The notes under the pieces: model-generated | Database searches by the model: none | What the model was told of the DNA's origin: nothing | What the model saw: only the letters and a program-made list of their open reading frames with translations | Shown here: positions 10,557 to 20,111 of the stretch, piece by piece | Layout of the letters: each line of letters opens with the position of its first letter | How positions within the stretch are numbered: the first letter of the stretch is position 1 | NCBI RefSeq assembly: GCF_000235365.1 | Contig: NC_016451.1 | Span: forward strand, 806,001-870,000 | Length of the DNA: 64,000 bases | Direction: 5' to 3' | From: Eremothecium cymbalariae DBVPG#7215 | Taxonomy: Eukaryota; Ascomycota; Saccharomycetes; Saccharomycetales; Saccharomycetaceae | Position numbers and translations under genes: made by a program

Positions 10557-12017
10557 ATGTCAGCTGCTAACACATTTGATGTTTCTACAAGTGATAGTTA
10601 TACTATCCAGTCTTCTAACACATCATCAGAAGGCACCACACCAGCGGGTGGACTATTAGGTTCGCCTGTCAGATTTTCTCCGTCGTCGAAAGTTAAGGTC
10701 AACCACGGACACTTTATGGCAAATATCAATAGTACTAATCCAAACAACAAGTCAAGCAGCAAAGCTGCGACGGCTGTTTCTTCTAACAGCACTTGGCCTC
10801 ACGTGTTGCACGGATTAAATGGGAGTCCAAGCAAGGATATGAACTACAATAGTGTTTCTGGATCCGGCAAGGTGATTGAAACGTTACACCAGCAAGTAGA
10901 CGCGTTGACGAGTACTAACCTTCAGCTGACAAAGCAATCTAACCAGTTGTTAGAGAAGTTAGAAAGCTACAATATGAAAGAAGCTAAATATTTGGAAACT
11001 ATTTCTAGTTTAAAGCATGAGAATGAAAACTTGAATTCTATGTTGAACAGAAAAACAAGGAGGGTGAGAGATCTTGACACAGAACTAGGGCAACTAAAGG
11101 TTTCCTATGAAGACGCTACAACTAGTCATAAACACTTGAAGGATCAACTAGAAAACAAATTTGCCAACGAAGTAGAGTTGAAGCAGCAATGCCAATTACT
11201 ACAGGTTCAATATGACGCCGTAGTAGATGCTCAGAAAAGATACAGAGAGCATTACGAGAAAGAGATTAGTGAGTTAAAAGATATCCTAAATACATTGAAG
11301 AGGGACAACGAACAATTCTTGAATGATTATATGACTTCTCTGGCTCGTAATCAACTCGACGTGGACAATAAATTAGGTGAATATAGCGGTAAGTTCCACA
11401 GGATGGAATTATCACAGAAGGAGGCTGTTATTGAATTGAACGGTAAATATGATAGATTGAAGTCGGAATTAGACATTGAGGCATGGGTTACATTATACAA
11501 ACAATTGAGAGAAACAGCACTAGAATATGCTAAAGAATTGGACTTGAATTTACCAGCCGAATTTGTTGAGATTCATGGAGAAGACGGGTATTTTGTTAAA
11601 ATGTTTTCAGAAGATCAAAGCCCCTCATCAACAAAACAGAGCGCTATCGCAGCTGATTCAGCTAACATCCAATCTCCGTCTTTAGGTTTACAGTCAATTT
11701 CTCCACCTCCACTGCGTATTCCCAAGAGTAGGACTCCGACAACCAAAAGAAGTAGCTTCTATGGCAGCGCAATTCCAGGTTCCAACAACTCAGCATCTTC
11801 CTCTGCAGTATTGTTGCCTGGTGTGAAACGTACTGGCTCTATCAGAAGTGTTCATGCAAGAGCTCCATCAGATGTACTATCTGATAGTCCTACTATCACT
11901 TCATCTTCCAGAAACGCCTCGCCTGTGGAATTCCCACAGAGAGGTACAGTAAGACATTCATCTGTGCAGAGACACAATAGGAGAAACCAATCATCTCAGC
12001 TCACCAATAACAAGTAG
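10557..12017 (+). CDS. SHE3: She3, adaptor for mRNA transport by myosin
   Basis: A 486-residue protein with a low-complexity Ser/Asn/Thr N-terminus (1-95), a long coiled coil (about 100-335, beginning ETLHQQVDALTSTNLQL) and a Ser/Pro/Arg-rich C-terminus. This matches S. cerevisiae She3 (about 425 residues), whose coiled coil binds the type V myosin Myo4 and whose C-terminal part binds RNA and She2. In that yeast it carries ASH1 mRNA to the bud; in a filamentous relative the cargo could differ. The call rests on coiled-coil sequence resemblance and on adjacency to OPY1, as in S. cerevisiae (YBR130C, YBR129C). Confidence 0.88.
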   Translation: MSAANTFDVSTSDSYTIQSSNTSSEGTTPAGGLLGSPVRFSPSSKVKVNHGHFMANINSTNPNNKSSSKAATAVSSNSTWPHVLHGLNGSPSKDMNYNSVSGSGKVIETLHQQVDALTSTNLQLTKQSNQLLEKLESYNMKEAKYLETISSLKHENENLNSMLNRKTRRVRDLDTELGQLKVSYEDATTSHKHLKDQLENKFANEVELKQQCQLLQVQYDAVVDAQKRYREHYEKEISELKDILNTLKRDNEQFLNDYMTSLARNQLDVDNKLGEYSGKFHRMELSQKEAVIELNGKYDRLKSELDIEAWVTLYKQLRETALEYAKELDLNLPAEFVEIHGEDGYFVKMFSEDQSPSSTKQSAIAADSANIQSPSLGLQSISPPPLRIPKSRTPTTKRSSFYGSAIPGSNNSASSSAVLLPGVKRTGSIRSVHARAPSDVLSDSPTITSSSRNASPVEFPQRGTVRHSSVQRHNRRNQSSQLTNNK

Positions 12018-12682
12018 AGGTAGCAAGAAGATATGTGCACAAAGACAGGCAAAGTAGCCTGATTTTACAAGTGTTATATTTTTTGCTGGGGACACTATGA
12101 GTGATAAAATCTATTAACTCTTTAGTGCCAATGTCCTCCGCTGCGTTACTTAACCATATACGCCTGCTGCAAATTTTAGTATTGCATATTTAAGCATCCT
12201 ATAATTAAATAGGTTGCCCTTATCCAACACACGTGTAATACAATTTACACATCTACTGCCGTTTTCTCACATACATATTATTTCGCTATTCCCATAGCCA
12301 ATCTCCATTATCTTACTCAGTTAACACTCCTGTGCGTCATACGGAACTCCATCATTCTATAACTCCTCCACTAGGTCACTTTTTAATCTTTAGTTCTCTT
12401 GACACCTACCAAAATATTTAATAATTTATACAACTAAAAATGCGACTAGCAGTATTCACCTAGCGACTGTTGAGCATAACAAAGCAGTCTTGTGCTCTCT
12501 TTCCGTATTATGAAAGACGGCATTCACTGTCCCCGATTTTTAATAGCGGGGATTCATGTCGTGACATAAAAACTCATCAAGTCTTCAACTTACAACAAAC
12601 TGCCCTTGTATAAGGTATTTGGTTTGAGTGATATTTAGCGTTCAAGCGAGGACGAGGAATAAGTAACAACTTTGTGATTGTT
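12018..12682. promoter_or_regulatory. SHE3-OPY1 spacer
   Basis: A 665-bp AT-rich spacer holding the SHE3 3' region and the OPY1 promoter. The only motif I can name is the palindrome ACACGTGT at 12229-12236, an E-box core. I see no tRNA or small gene. Confidence 0.35.
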
Positions 12683-13744
12683 ATGATCCGGAATAACCAG
12701 GAATCGTTTTCTTTGGGTAATCTTCATGATGACAACGAAGTTTTAATTTCGTCATTCCTCGTGAAGAAGCCCACGCTGAACACCTCATCGTTGGACGATC
12801 AAAACGAGACATCAAATAACCACCGGCATCACAACATACCATGGAAACCTAATCACAGATATTGGTGCGTTTTACGAAGGGGTCAGTTTAGTTACTATAA
12901 GGATGAAACTGAGAGGAAGCCTGAAAAGGTAATTCCAATAAGCGACTTAATTCACTGTAGAATCTATGACGGTAACAAGTTAGATATATATACAAGGAAT
13001 AAGACGCTTCGGTTTAAAGCAGAGGAGCCTAATTGGGCAAAAAGATGGATGGAATCATTTAAGCTACTGATACACGGAGATTCAAATGGAACTATACCTG
13101 CAACGCCTACAAATGGCCTCGTTTCTCCATTATCGGAGGGTGTGGGGGCATTAGAGATTTCAAATATGGCAAAAGCGGTGTCCAGCAGTCCTGGAGATAT
13201 TGATGATGATGACAACGACGATAATGATGCTGATTATGATGATGGTTTTGATGTTATTTATCAAACTAATGCTGAAATGGGTGGTTCTCATTTGGGCAGT
13301 CACCAAGGACAAGCAGCAAATGAGAAAGAAATGGCCATGAAGGTTTCCAGTGTTAATAATACTAATATTCTACAAGAGGATGCAGATTTTTATGAAGCAT
13401 ACAATCCAAAGAATGACGAGAAGTTGATTCAAAGTGGAATAATATATGGGCAAGTAAAGAATACTATTCGTCGAAAAAAGTGGAAACAATTCTGGGGTGA
13501 GTTAACGAATCGTCGGCTAAAACTAGTCTCAGTGAATACAGATACTTTGTATGCCATTATCGATTTAAACGAAGTTGTTGACTGTGTGGAATTGGATGAG
13601 GACGATCCCTACTTCGCATTAATTGTAAGTAATAGGCGTTTGAAGTTTAAGGCTAGAAACGATACAGAGATGATTGACTGGATAATTCACATCAAAAGCT
13701 CCATATTAGTTAGACAAAGAATCTCTCATACATCATCACAATGA
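12683..13744 (+). CDS. OPY1: Opy1, two-PH-domain phosphoinositide-binding protein
   Basis: A 353-residue protein with two pleckstrin homology domains. PH1 (about 23-130) holds WCVLRRGQFSYYKDETE and the closing Trp helix WAKRWMESF; PH2 (about 245-345) holds KKWKQFWGELTNRRLKL and the closing helix with MIDWIIHIKSS. A highly acidic Asp run (about 172-190) lies in the linker. S. cerevisiae Opy1 (328 residues) binds PI(4,5)P2 at the plasma membrane and modulates the PI4P 5-kinase Mss4; its overexpression confers pheromone resistance. The start is the ATG at about 12683, since only a GTG lies upstream in frame. Order (SHE3, OPY1) agrees with S. cerevisiae. Confidence 0.93.
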   Translation: MIRNNQESFSLGNLHDDNEVLISSFLVKKPTLNTSSLDDQNETSNNHRHHNIPWKPNHRYWCVLRRGQFSYYKDETERKPEKVIPISDLIHCRIYDGNKLDIYTRNKTLRFKAEEPNWAKRWMESFKLLIHGDSNGTIPATPTNGLVSPLSEGVGALEISNMAKAVSSSPGDIDDDDNDDNDADYDDGFDVIYQTNAEMGGSHLGSHQGQAANEKEMAMKVSSVNNTNILQEDADFYEAYNPKNDEKLIQSGIIYGQVKNTIRRKKWKQFWGELTNRRLKLVSVNTDTLYAIIDLNEVVDCVELDEDDPYFALIVSNRRLKFKARNDTEMIDWIIHIKSSILVRQRISHTSSQ

Positions 13745-13942
13745 TTGTTGTGTGTATTTACCTATTATATATTGCGACTTGGGTTATTCAATTATGTAAT
13801 GATTATGTATCAATAAGTATTTTTAATGTCTTTACTCTATGTAGTGATTATGTTTCTTCAGCCGTGCGAGAGATGCTACTTATTTGGTTTTTGTTAAACA
13901 CGAATCTCGAAGTAGCCATCATGCAATAACCAAGCTACTATT

Positions 13943-15153
13943 ATGCACTACACATTAAGGGCTCATGTAAATGGGGTCACTGACTTAAAATGCATATATA
14001 GCACTCATGTTCCTCGTGTTATATCGGGTGATGCCAGCGGTGTGATTTATCTTTGGGATTTGATCGTCAGAAGACCAATTGGCTGGTGTGATCTGAAATC
14101 ACATATAGTATCCATTGAGGTTCTGGACAGTGAATGTTACGCTGTATTATGCAAAGATCATACACTCAGATTTATTCAGCTTCGTGATAAAGTTGGGTTG
14201 GTGCAACTAAGTGCTAATGTATCAAGAAATATGCAAACTTTTGAGGTGGTCTACGAAGTGCCCGTAAATTGCCTTAACTTTGCAAATTTTGCATTACAAA
14301 AGCTTAATTTGGAGGAATACAGGCTCTGGTGTTGTAATACTATGGACTCGGAATGCATTGATATATATGAGTTTAATCTAGGTGATCAAATGTCTTTGAA
14401 GAGGAGTTTTAATGCTATTAATATTTACCAAGCAGTAACTCTTTTACCTTCAACTAAGCAGAAATTTAAATTTGACAAGTTAGGGATTGTAATGAAATTA
14501 ATTGAAGTTAAAGGATGTGTATTTTGCGGATTTGAGAGTGGGTTTGTTGTTGGATTACAGGTTCAGAATGAATATATTGATATCGTATACGTATCTTCTA
14601 TTCACTATCCTGAGCCAGTGTTAAGTATATCTTACGATGATAACAATGATAGGATTTTGAGCTCTTCTACGGATAATAAAATTGGCATTCATAGTATCAA
14701 CTTACAAAGCTGGGATTTTTTTTTAAAACCAACCAGGTTCGTTTACCGCGGGGCCTTGATATTACCAACTCATACATCGAGACTTCATTAAAGAAAATAT
14801 CACATGTGGAATCTCTTGGGAACCTCTTATTACTAGGTAGTTGGGATGGTCATGTAGAGGTTTTACAGGACAACGAAGTGATATTCAAATTTAGAAAGGA
14901 TAAGGGCCAGGTGTTTGTTGATGACTCTTATAAAGGTACATCAGATACTCTAAAAAGTGATAAACCATGGATTCAAGTTGGCTGCATCGCGGGATTCAGA
15001 ATAGACTGGTTCACACGTTCTGCAGATTCCAAAAATTATACCCCCAGTGAGCTTCGTCGATTAAAACAATTTTTACAAGACTGTTGGTCGATTGTAGGTT
15101 ATGATGATGGCACGATTGTGTTATATCAGATACACACTGCTAATGGCCAATAA
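13943..15153 (+). CDS. ASA1: Asa1 WD-repeat protein of the ASTRA complex, one frameshift at a T9 run
   Basis: Two plus-strand frames together encode one WD40 protein like S. cerevisiae Asa1 (443 residues), an essential ASTRA-complex component linked to maturation of PIKK-family kinases. The first frame (13943-14791) begins MHYTLRAHVNGVTDLKCI and carries WD repeats such as GDASGVIYLWDL. Its last 20 or so codons after the T run are not WD-like. The second frame, open from before the run to 15153, continues with NLLLLGSWDGHVEVL and VGYDDGTIVLYQIH. The break is at nine Ts (14716-14724): one more T, or a -1 slip, restores about 403 residues. Essentiality of the orthologue and the homopolymer make a sequencing indel most likely. 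It converges with the YPR084W-like gene, as in S. cerevisiae. Confidence 0.85.
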
Positions 15154-15207
15154 ATAATTGTATAAAAAAGAAGTGTAGTTGTGGGTAGGGAGTTGAAGTA
15201 TTCTGGA

Positions 15208-16605
15208 TTATCCCTTGATTATCTTTTGTAATACGCTCTTCTTCTTCGTACTATGCTTTTTTGATAACTTTTCTTTCTCTACGATGTCCCTTATCATGCA
15301 AGACATGGCTATATCAACATTAACGTCTACCATACTATCCAAGGCAACAAACCCACAATTCCATTCAACAGCTAACTTTTTGCCCCAGTCAACCAACATA
15401 GGTGAATGCAAAGGGTCCATTATGTGGGTGCAAACGATAAGTATTGGCGGAGGAGAGTCTGGGGATTCTGGGTTTAAATCGATTTGATCAACTGGAGCAT
15501 TGAATAAACTTAAGGCCTTTATTTTCTGATTATAATCTTGCTCCGATTTCCAGGAATGCTTAAAAATATAGTTAAGTGAATAAGCATCACTTTCGTTCCG
15601 TTGAATCCATCTCCTTTGATAATTGCGAAATTCAGTCCATGCATCAAGAAAACAACTTCTGATAGCATGTAATAATGAAAAGCCGCCATCTGAGCTATCA
15701 GTGGTAAGATCATTTTTAATAAGTGTACTTTTAAGTTTCTCCTCGTTATAAAGCGGTGAGGGGGTTTTCCCTATAGATTTATTCTGGTCGTGATGGGCAG
15801 AAGATGAACTGCCATAATCTGGAGGGTCTGGATGGTTCAATTCGGGAATTGCGCTGTAGACTATTATATAACCATCAATCATACCATTTAATTCAGACGC
15901 GCCTGATGCAACTAACATGGATTGAGTGGAAACCGGTGTTCTTGGCTGGTCTGCTAAACCTCTGAGAACTGATTTATCTAGGTTGCTGAATAGGGACACT
16001 TCTAAAAACGGAACTATCATGTCTGGATTGAAACCCGGTGTATCTATAATATCAATTAAAATATCTGTATATCTAGGTGGCTCATAAACTGATGGTAATA
16101 CTTGTTTATTTTCATGCTTCAGCGATATATCTGTCATATGAAAGCCTATTGATGCTCTTCGGTTGGCACGTTTACGAGTGGTGTCGTCTGACTTCGGGAC
16201 ATATTGGTAGTACGGATTATCTGATTTTAAAAGCAACTTTTGGTCAAAAGATCGCTGCCCACTCTCCACAGAACTCCTAATGTGATGATAATCTTCTATA
16301 AAACTCTGGTATATCAAAGGAGACAGTAATACATCATCTTTAATATTCGGGGTTTTAAAAACTGCCTCTTCTATAGAATTGTTATTGTTATAGTAACATC
16401 GCTCATGTGCTCGTTCATCTAGAATCGCTCGGGCAACAGGATCATGTGGGTTATATGTAAATAGCCAATTTGTTTGTTCCCTCGTTGGATAATGTACTTC
16501 ATGAACTATGTCAATGGTCAACCTTGAAATAAACGCTGTTTTACCTGTGCAGGATCCCCCCAGCACTGCTATCCTGATAGGTTTCTCAGACAGCTTGGTT
16601 GACAT
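15208..16605 (-). CDS. YPR084W-like P-loop protein, function unknown
   Basis: A 465-residue protein with a nucleotide-binding signature at the N-terminus, VLGGSCTGKTAF (P-loop at residues 16-23). A DxxG-type motif, DIIDTPGFNPD, lies near residue 190 and a hydrophobic strand, ILIVCTHIMD, stands where a G4 motif could be, although NKxD is not intact. This suggests a divergent Ras-like or septin-like GTPase fold. The C-terminus is Lys-rich and has no CaaX box. Position next to ASA1 on the opposite strand makes it the likely orthologue of S. cerevisiae YPR084W (about 456 residues), which I know only as uncharacterised. It shares a 334-bp divergent promoter with ATG14. Confidence 0.82.
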   Translation of the reverse strand: MSTKLSEKPIRIAVLGGSCTGKTAFISRLTIDIVHEVHYPTREQTNWLFTYNPHDPVARAILDERAHERCYYNNNNSIEEAVFKTPNIKDDVLLSPLIYQSFIEDYHHIRSSVESGQRSFDQKLLLKSDNPYYQYVPKSDDTTRKRANRRASIGFHMTDISLKHENKQVLPSVYEPPRYTDILIDIIDTPGFNPDMIVPFLEVSLFSNLDKSVLRGLADQPRTPVSTQSMLVASGASELNGMIDGYIIVYSAIPELNHPDPPDYGSSSSAHHDQNKSIGKTPSPLYNEEKLKSTLIKNDLTTDSSDGGFSLLHAIRSCFLDAWTEFRNYQRRWIQRNESDAYSLNYIFKHSWKSEQDYNQKIKALSLFNAPVDQIDLNPESPDSPPPILIVCTHIMDPLHSPMLVDWGKKLAVEWNCGFVALDSMVDVNVDIAMSCMIRDIVEKEKLSKKHSTKKKSVLQKIIKG

Positions 16606-16939
16606 TGGTACCTTTATATTTATATCTTACTTTAACAGCTTTACCCTCTTTAAAGAGCTACCAATATCATCCAATTTCTGCGCTATCTTTGGTTTGAATA
16701 AACGTTGAAGTTTTCTATTAAAGGTAGTATACTTTTTTTAGGTTTTACTTTAATATTAAGTTAGCTGAACAACCCACCGTAAGGGCCATTCTTAACCTAG
16801 TTAAGCCAAAAAGAGCTTAGTTGGTTTCAATATTTCCGTAAGGAAACTTAGAGAAGGTAAATACTATTAGAGGTGGGAAAAGTGGCCGTTTCTGGAGGAT
16901 TCAAAGAGCCCTACAGTGGTCAAGTTAGGTTTTCAAAGC
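16606..16939. promoter_or_regulatory. Divergent promoter between the YPR084W-like gene and ATG14
   Basis: An AT-rich spacer of 334 bp that must hold both promoters. A 15-bp inverted repeat, CTTAAC-CTA-GTTAAG, lies at 16791-16805. I recognise no other named site. Confidence 0.4.
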
Positions 16940-17872
16940 ATGCAGTGCTCATTATGTCATAGACCATCTACAGTCTGGTACTGTGCTCACTGTGTCAATA
17001 CCTCTCCGAAATTAATACTTAAGTATAAGCTGGAGTTGTTAGAGATACATGAAGATTTAAGCAAGATGAGGGATGCAGTCACTTCAACCCTTGAAAATGC
17101 CATTGGAAGAAGAGAGGGTATCCTTGGGAAACATATGGATAGACTGCAACAATTACAACTGAAACGAGTTAATGCCAAGATTCTGTACAGAATCAACGAG
17201 ATGGATCGTTATTTGGAGAGTAAGCGTCGTCGAAGAGATGAACTAAGAGCCATGTTGGAAACTATCCCTTCTTCAGCACCGCCTGCGGCTTCCAGTCATA
17301 TAACAGAGTACAAAGAATTGCAGCGAAAACACCGACAACTGCAAACCATAGTTTCGGCAAATAGTAGTCTGAAATTCCAGGAGTTATGCCAGTGGTTCAT
17401 AGTCACTAAACGGCAGGATACGAGAGATAGCTTCAAATATCCTTATAGCATTCGTTTCATTCCAATGTGCAACATTAGAAACTGGTATCTGTTGAGCACA
17501 TCTCGAGAAGCTCTCCAACACATGTGGGAATTTGTGATTCTTGCAAGCCAGGTACTTCTTGTAGATATTCCCTATAGTTTTGTCTACACAGAAAATCCTG
17601 AGGACCCATGGATCACAATCTCGCAACTCATCATTAATCTAGTTATGATATTATCTCGTTTCAAACTAGTTCAAGAGCCACCGGACTTAGCTGATATTCT
17701 ATATCGCCATGATATTGACGGTATGATATACCATTTGTGCACCAACGAAGAGATGGAATGCAAAAAGGGCACCGAATTGCCATCGTTTAAAATGGTATAT
17801 GAGTTCGTGCAAGATCTACAGGAGGATAGTGACCAATCAGCAGATAATGGGAATTGGATGGTCCTCAAATAG
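16940..17872 (+). CDS. ATG14: Atg14, autophagy-specific subunit of PI 3-kinase complex I
   Basis: A 310-residue protein starting MQCSLCHRPSTVWYCAHC. Four cysteines in two CxxC pairs (residues 3, 6, 15, 18) are the hallmark of yeast Atg14, followed by coiled coil (about 30-150) that assembles with Vps30/Atg6 and Vps34. The complex makes PI3P at the pre-autophagosomal structure. S. cerevisiae Atg14 is 344 residues. I start at the ATG of 16940, since the frame extends upstream only through a GTG and the Cys motif would otherwise lose its N-terminal position. The next gene is VMA2, as in S. cerevisiae (YBR128C, YBR127C). Confidence 0.9.
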   Translation: MQCSLCHRPSTVWYCAHCVNTSPKLILKYKLELLEIHEDLSKMRDAVTSTLENAIGRREGILGKHMDRLQQLQLKRVNAKILYRINEMDRYLESKRRRRDELRAMLETIPSSAPPAASSHITEYKELQRKHRQLQTIVSANSSLKFQELCQWFIVTKRQDTRDSFKYPYSIRFIPMCNIRNWYLLSTSREALQHMWEFVILASQVLLVDIPYSFVYTENPEDPWITISQLIINLVMILSRFKLVQEPPDLADILYRHDIDGMIYHLCTNEEMECKKGTELPSFKMVYEFVQDLQEDSDQSADNGNWMVLK

Positions 17873-18173
17873 GCGTATAATTTATAGATCCTGTGTCTCT
17901 TCATCTCTTAATATCTGATGGGGAATGGTTTCCAATAACGCTGTCACTAATCAGGGTAATAGTATAATATTACATTACCCTCCTTTTAATTACTGTTTTA
18001 GTTGAGTTGCGAACTAAGTAGTTTTAATCAACTTTTGGAATATGTAAGTGCCCCTTATGAGAAATAGTTAGAGAGGATAAGTATATAGAGTATCCGAGGA
18101 AACCTTTTTGAGACTTTATAAGGCTTGTTATTTGAAGTTGGTTTGATATAAAACTTGTCAACAGTTTTGCGGG
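17873..18173. other. ATG14-VMA2 spacer
   Basis: A 301-bp AT-rich spacer with the ATG14 3' end and the VMA2 promoter. I see nothing else I can name. Confidence 0.3.
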
Positions 18174-19700
18174 ATGATTTCTGATAAGGAACTTTTTGAA
18201 TTGAACAAGGAAGCAGTGTCCAATAGATTCAAGGTTAAACCCAGACTAAACTACAACACTGTGGGTGCTGTGAATGGACCTTTGGTGATTCTTGAAAAGG
18301 TAAAATTTCCACAATATAATGAAATTGTCAACTTGACGTTGCCTGATGGTTCTGTAAGACAAGGTCAAGTTTTAGAAGTTAGAGGAGATCGCGCAATTGT
18401 GCAAGTGTTTGAAGGTACTTCAGGTATTGATATTAAAAAGACTACTGTAGAGTTTACCGGTGATAGTTTAAAGATTCCTGTGTCTGAAGACATGTTGGGA
18501 AGAATATTTGATGGTTCTGGCAGACCAATTGACAACGGACCAAAAGTATTTGCGGAAGACTACTTGGATATTAATGGGTCGCCAATTAACCCTTACTCTC
18601 GTATTTACCCTGAAGAAATGATCTCCACCGGAATTTCGGCTATTGACACTATGAATGCTATTGCACGTGGCCAAAAGATTCCAATATTCTCTGCATCAGG
18701 TCTGCCACATAATGAAATTGCTGCTCAAATCTGTAGACAAGCTGGGTTGGTCAGGCCTACTAAGGATGTTCACGATGGTCACGAAGAAAACTTTAGTATT
18801 GTTTTTGCTGCGATGGGTGTTAACTTAGAGACTGCTAGATTCTTCAAACAGGATTTTGAGGAGAATGGCTCTTTGGAGAGAACGTCCTTGTTTTTGAACT
18901 TGGCTAATGATCCAACAATTGAGAGGATTATCACGCCTAGATTGGCTTTAACGACTGCAGAGTATTTGGCGTATGAAACTGAAAGGCATGTTCTGACTAT
19001 TTTAACTGATATGTCTTCCTATGCGGATGCTTTGAGAGAAGTTTCTGCCGCTAGGGAAGAAGTTCCTGGTAGACGTGGTTACCCAGGTTACATGTATACT
19101 GATTTATCCACCATCTATGAAAGAGCAGGGAGAGTTGAAGGTCGTCATGGTTCCATTACCCAAATTCCAATTTTGACAATGCCAAACGATGATATTACCC
19201 ATCCAATTCCTGATTTGACTGGTTATATTACAGAAGGCCAAATTTTTGTTGATCGCCAACTTCACAACAAAGGTATTTATCCGCCGATTAATGTGTTGCC
19301 TTCTTTGTCCAGATTGATGAAATCTGCTATCGGTGAAGGTATGACCAGGAAGGATCATGGCGATGTGTCTAACCAACTATATGCCAAGTACGCCATTGGT
19401 AGAGATGCAGCCGCAATGAAGGCTGTGGTCGGTGAAGAAGCTTTGTCTATGGAAGACAGGCTATCTTTAGAGTTTTTGGAAAATTTTGAAAAGACATTCA
19501 TCAATCAAAGCGCTTACGAAAACAGATCTATTTTTGAGTCGTTGGACCATGCTTGGTCTTTGTTGAGAATTTATCCTAAGGAAATGTTGAATAGAATATC
19601 GCCAAAGATCTTAGATGAGTTCTATAATAGGTCTAGAGTAGAGGATGAAGAGGATGAGGATCAAGGTCAAGATGATGAAGCTAGACAGCCGCTGATTTGA
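18174..19700 (+). CDS. VMA2: V-type ATPase subunit B (Vma2)
   Basis: A 508-residue V1 subunit B, nearly identical to S. cerevisiae Vma2 over most of its length (for example [20 protein letters not shown] and [20 protein letters not shown]). It forms the non-catalytic nucleotide sites of the V1 hexamer that acidifies vacuole and Golgi. As expected for B subunits, the usual P-loop position reads [13 protein letters not shown], without GKT. The C-terminus differs from S. cerevisiae, ending in a short acidic tail ([13 protein letters not shown]). The start is the first ATG, in register with the family. It converges with MDM36. Confidence 0.99.
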   Translation: MISDKELFELNKEAVSNRFKVKPRLNYNTVGAVNGPLVILEKVKFPQYNEIVNLTLPDGSVRQGQVLEVRGDRAIVQVFEGTSGIDIKKTTVEFTGDSLKIPVSEDMLGRIFDGSGRPIDNGPKVFAEDYLDINGSPINPYSRIYPEEMISTGISAIDTMNAIARGQKIPIFSASGLPHNEIAAQICRQAGLVRPTKDVHDGHEENFSIVFAAMGVNLETARFFKQDFEENGSLERTSLFLNLANDPTIERIITPRLALTTAEYLAYETERHVLTILTDMSSYADALREVSAAREEVPGRRGYPGYMYTDLSTIYERAGRVEGRHGSITQIPILTMPNDDITHPIPDLTGYITEGQIFVDRQLHNKGIYPPINVLPSLSRLMKSAIGEGMTRKDHGDVSNQLYAKYAIGRDAAAMKAVVGEEALSMEDRLSLEFLENFEKTFINQSAYENRSIFESLDHAWSLLRIYPKEMLNRISPKILDEFYNRSRVEDEEDEDQGQDDEARQPLI

Positions 19701-20111
19701 ATCGCTTGATAGATACTAAGTCTTTTTTGCATTTATTGAGTAAATGGACATTGCATGTCGAATTTTCTCAAAATCATGCCTTAGTAGCCAGTATTCTTTG
19801 TTTCTTTTATCTGTCCGTATGTGTTCCTGATTGTGATATATCTTTATTTCATAACGTTTGTGCCGGATTATTTAAAAAAGAGTTAATGCAATACAGTGAG
19901 TCGCATATCTAAGACTTAATAATGTTTGATGCAATAAATAAATACAATCAATCATAAACTTTACAAAAAATGATATTGAGATCCTTTTGTCGATCAATTT
20001 TACTAATGTTTGTTTTTTCCTCATAGATATAAGTGGTACAGATATATATGTAAGCTAAAAATGAACCGATATGTCGGATAGGTTGTTTTGTATCGTACTG
20101 ATTCTCATGCA
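19701..20111. other. Convergent VMA2/MDM36 3' spacer
   Basis: A 411-bp AT-rich spacer between two convergent genes, expected to hold both polyadenylation regions. I see no gene or notable motif. Confidence 0.3.
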
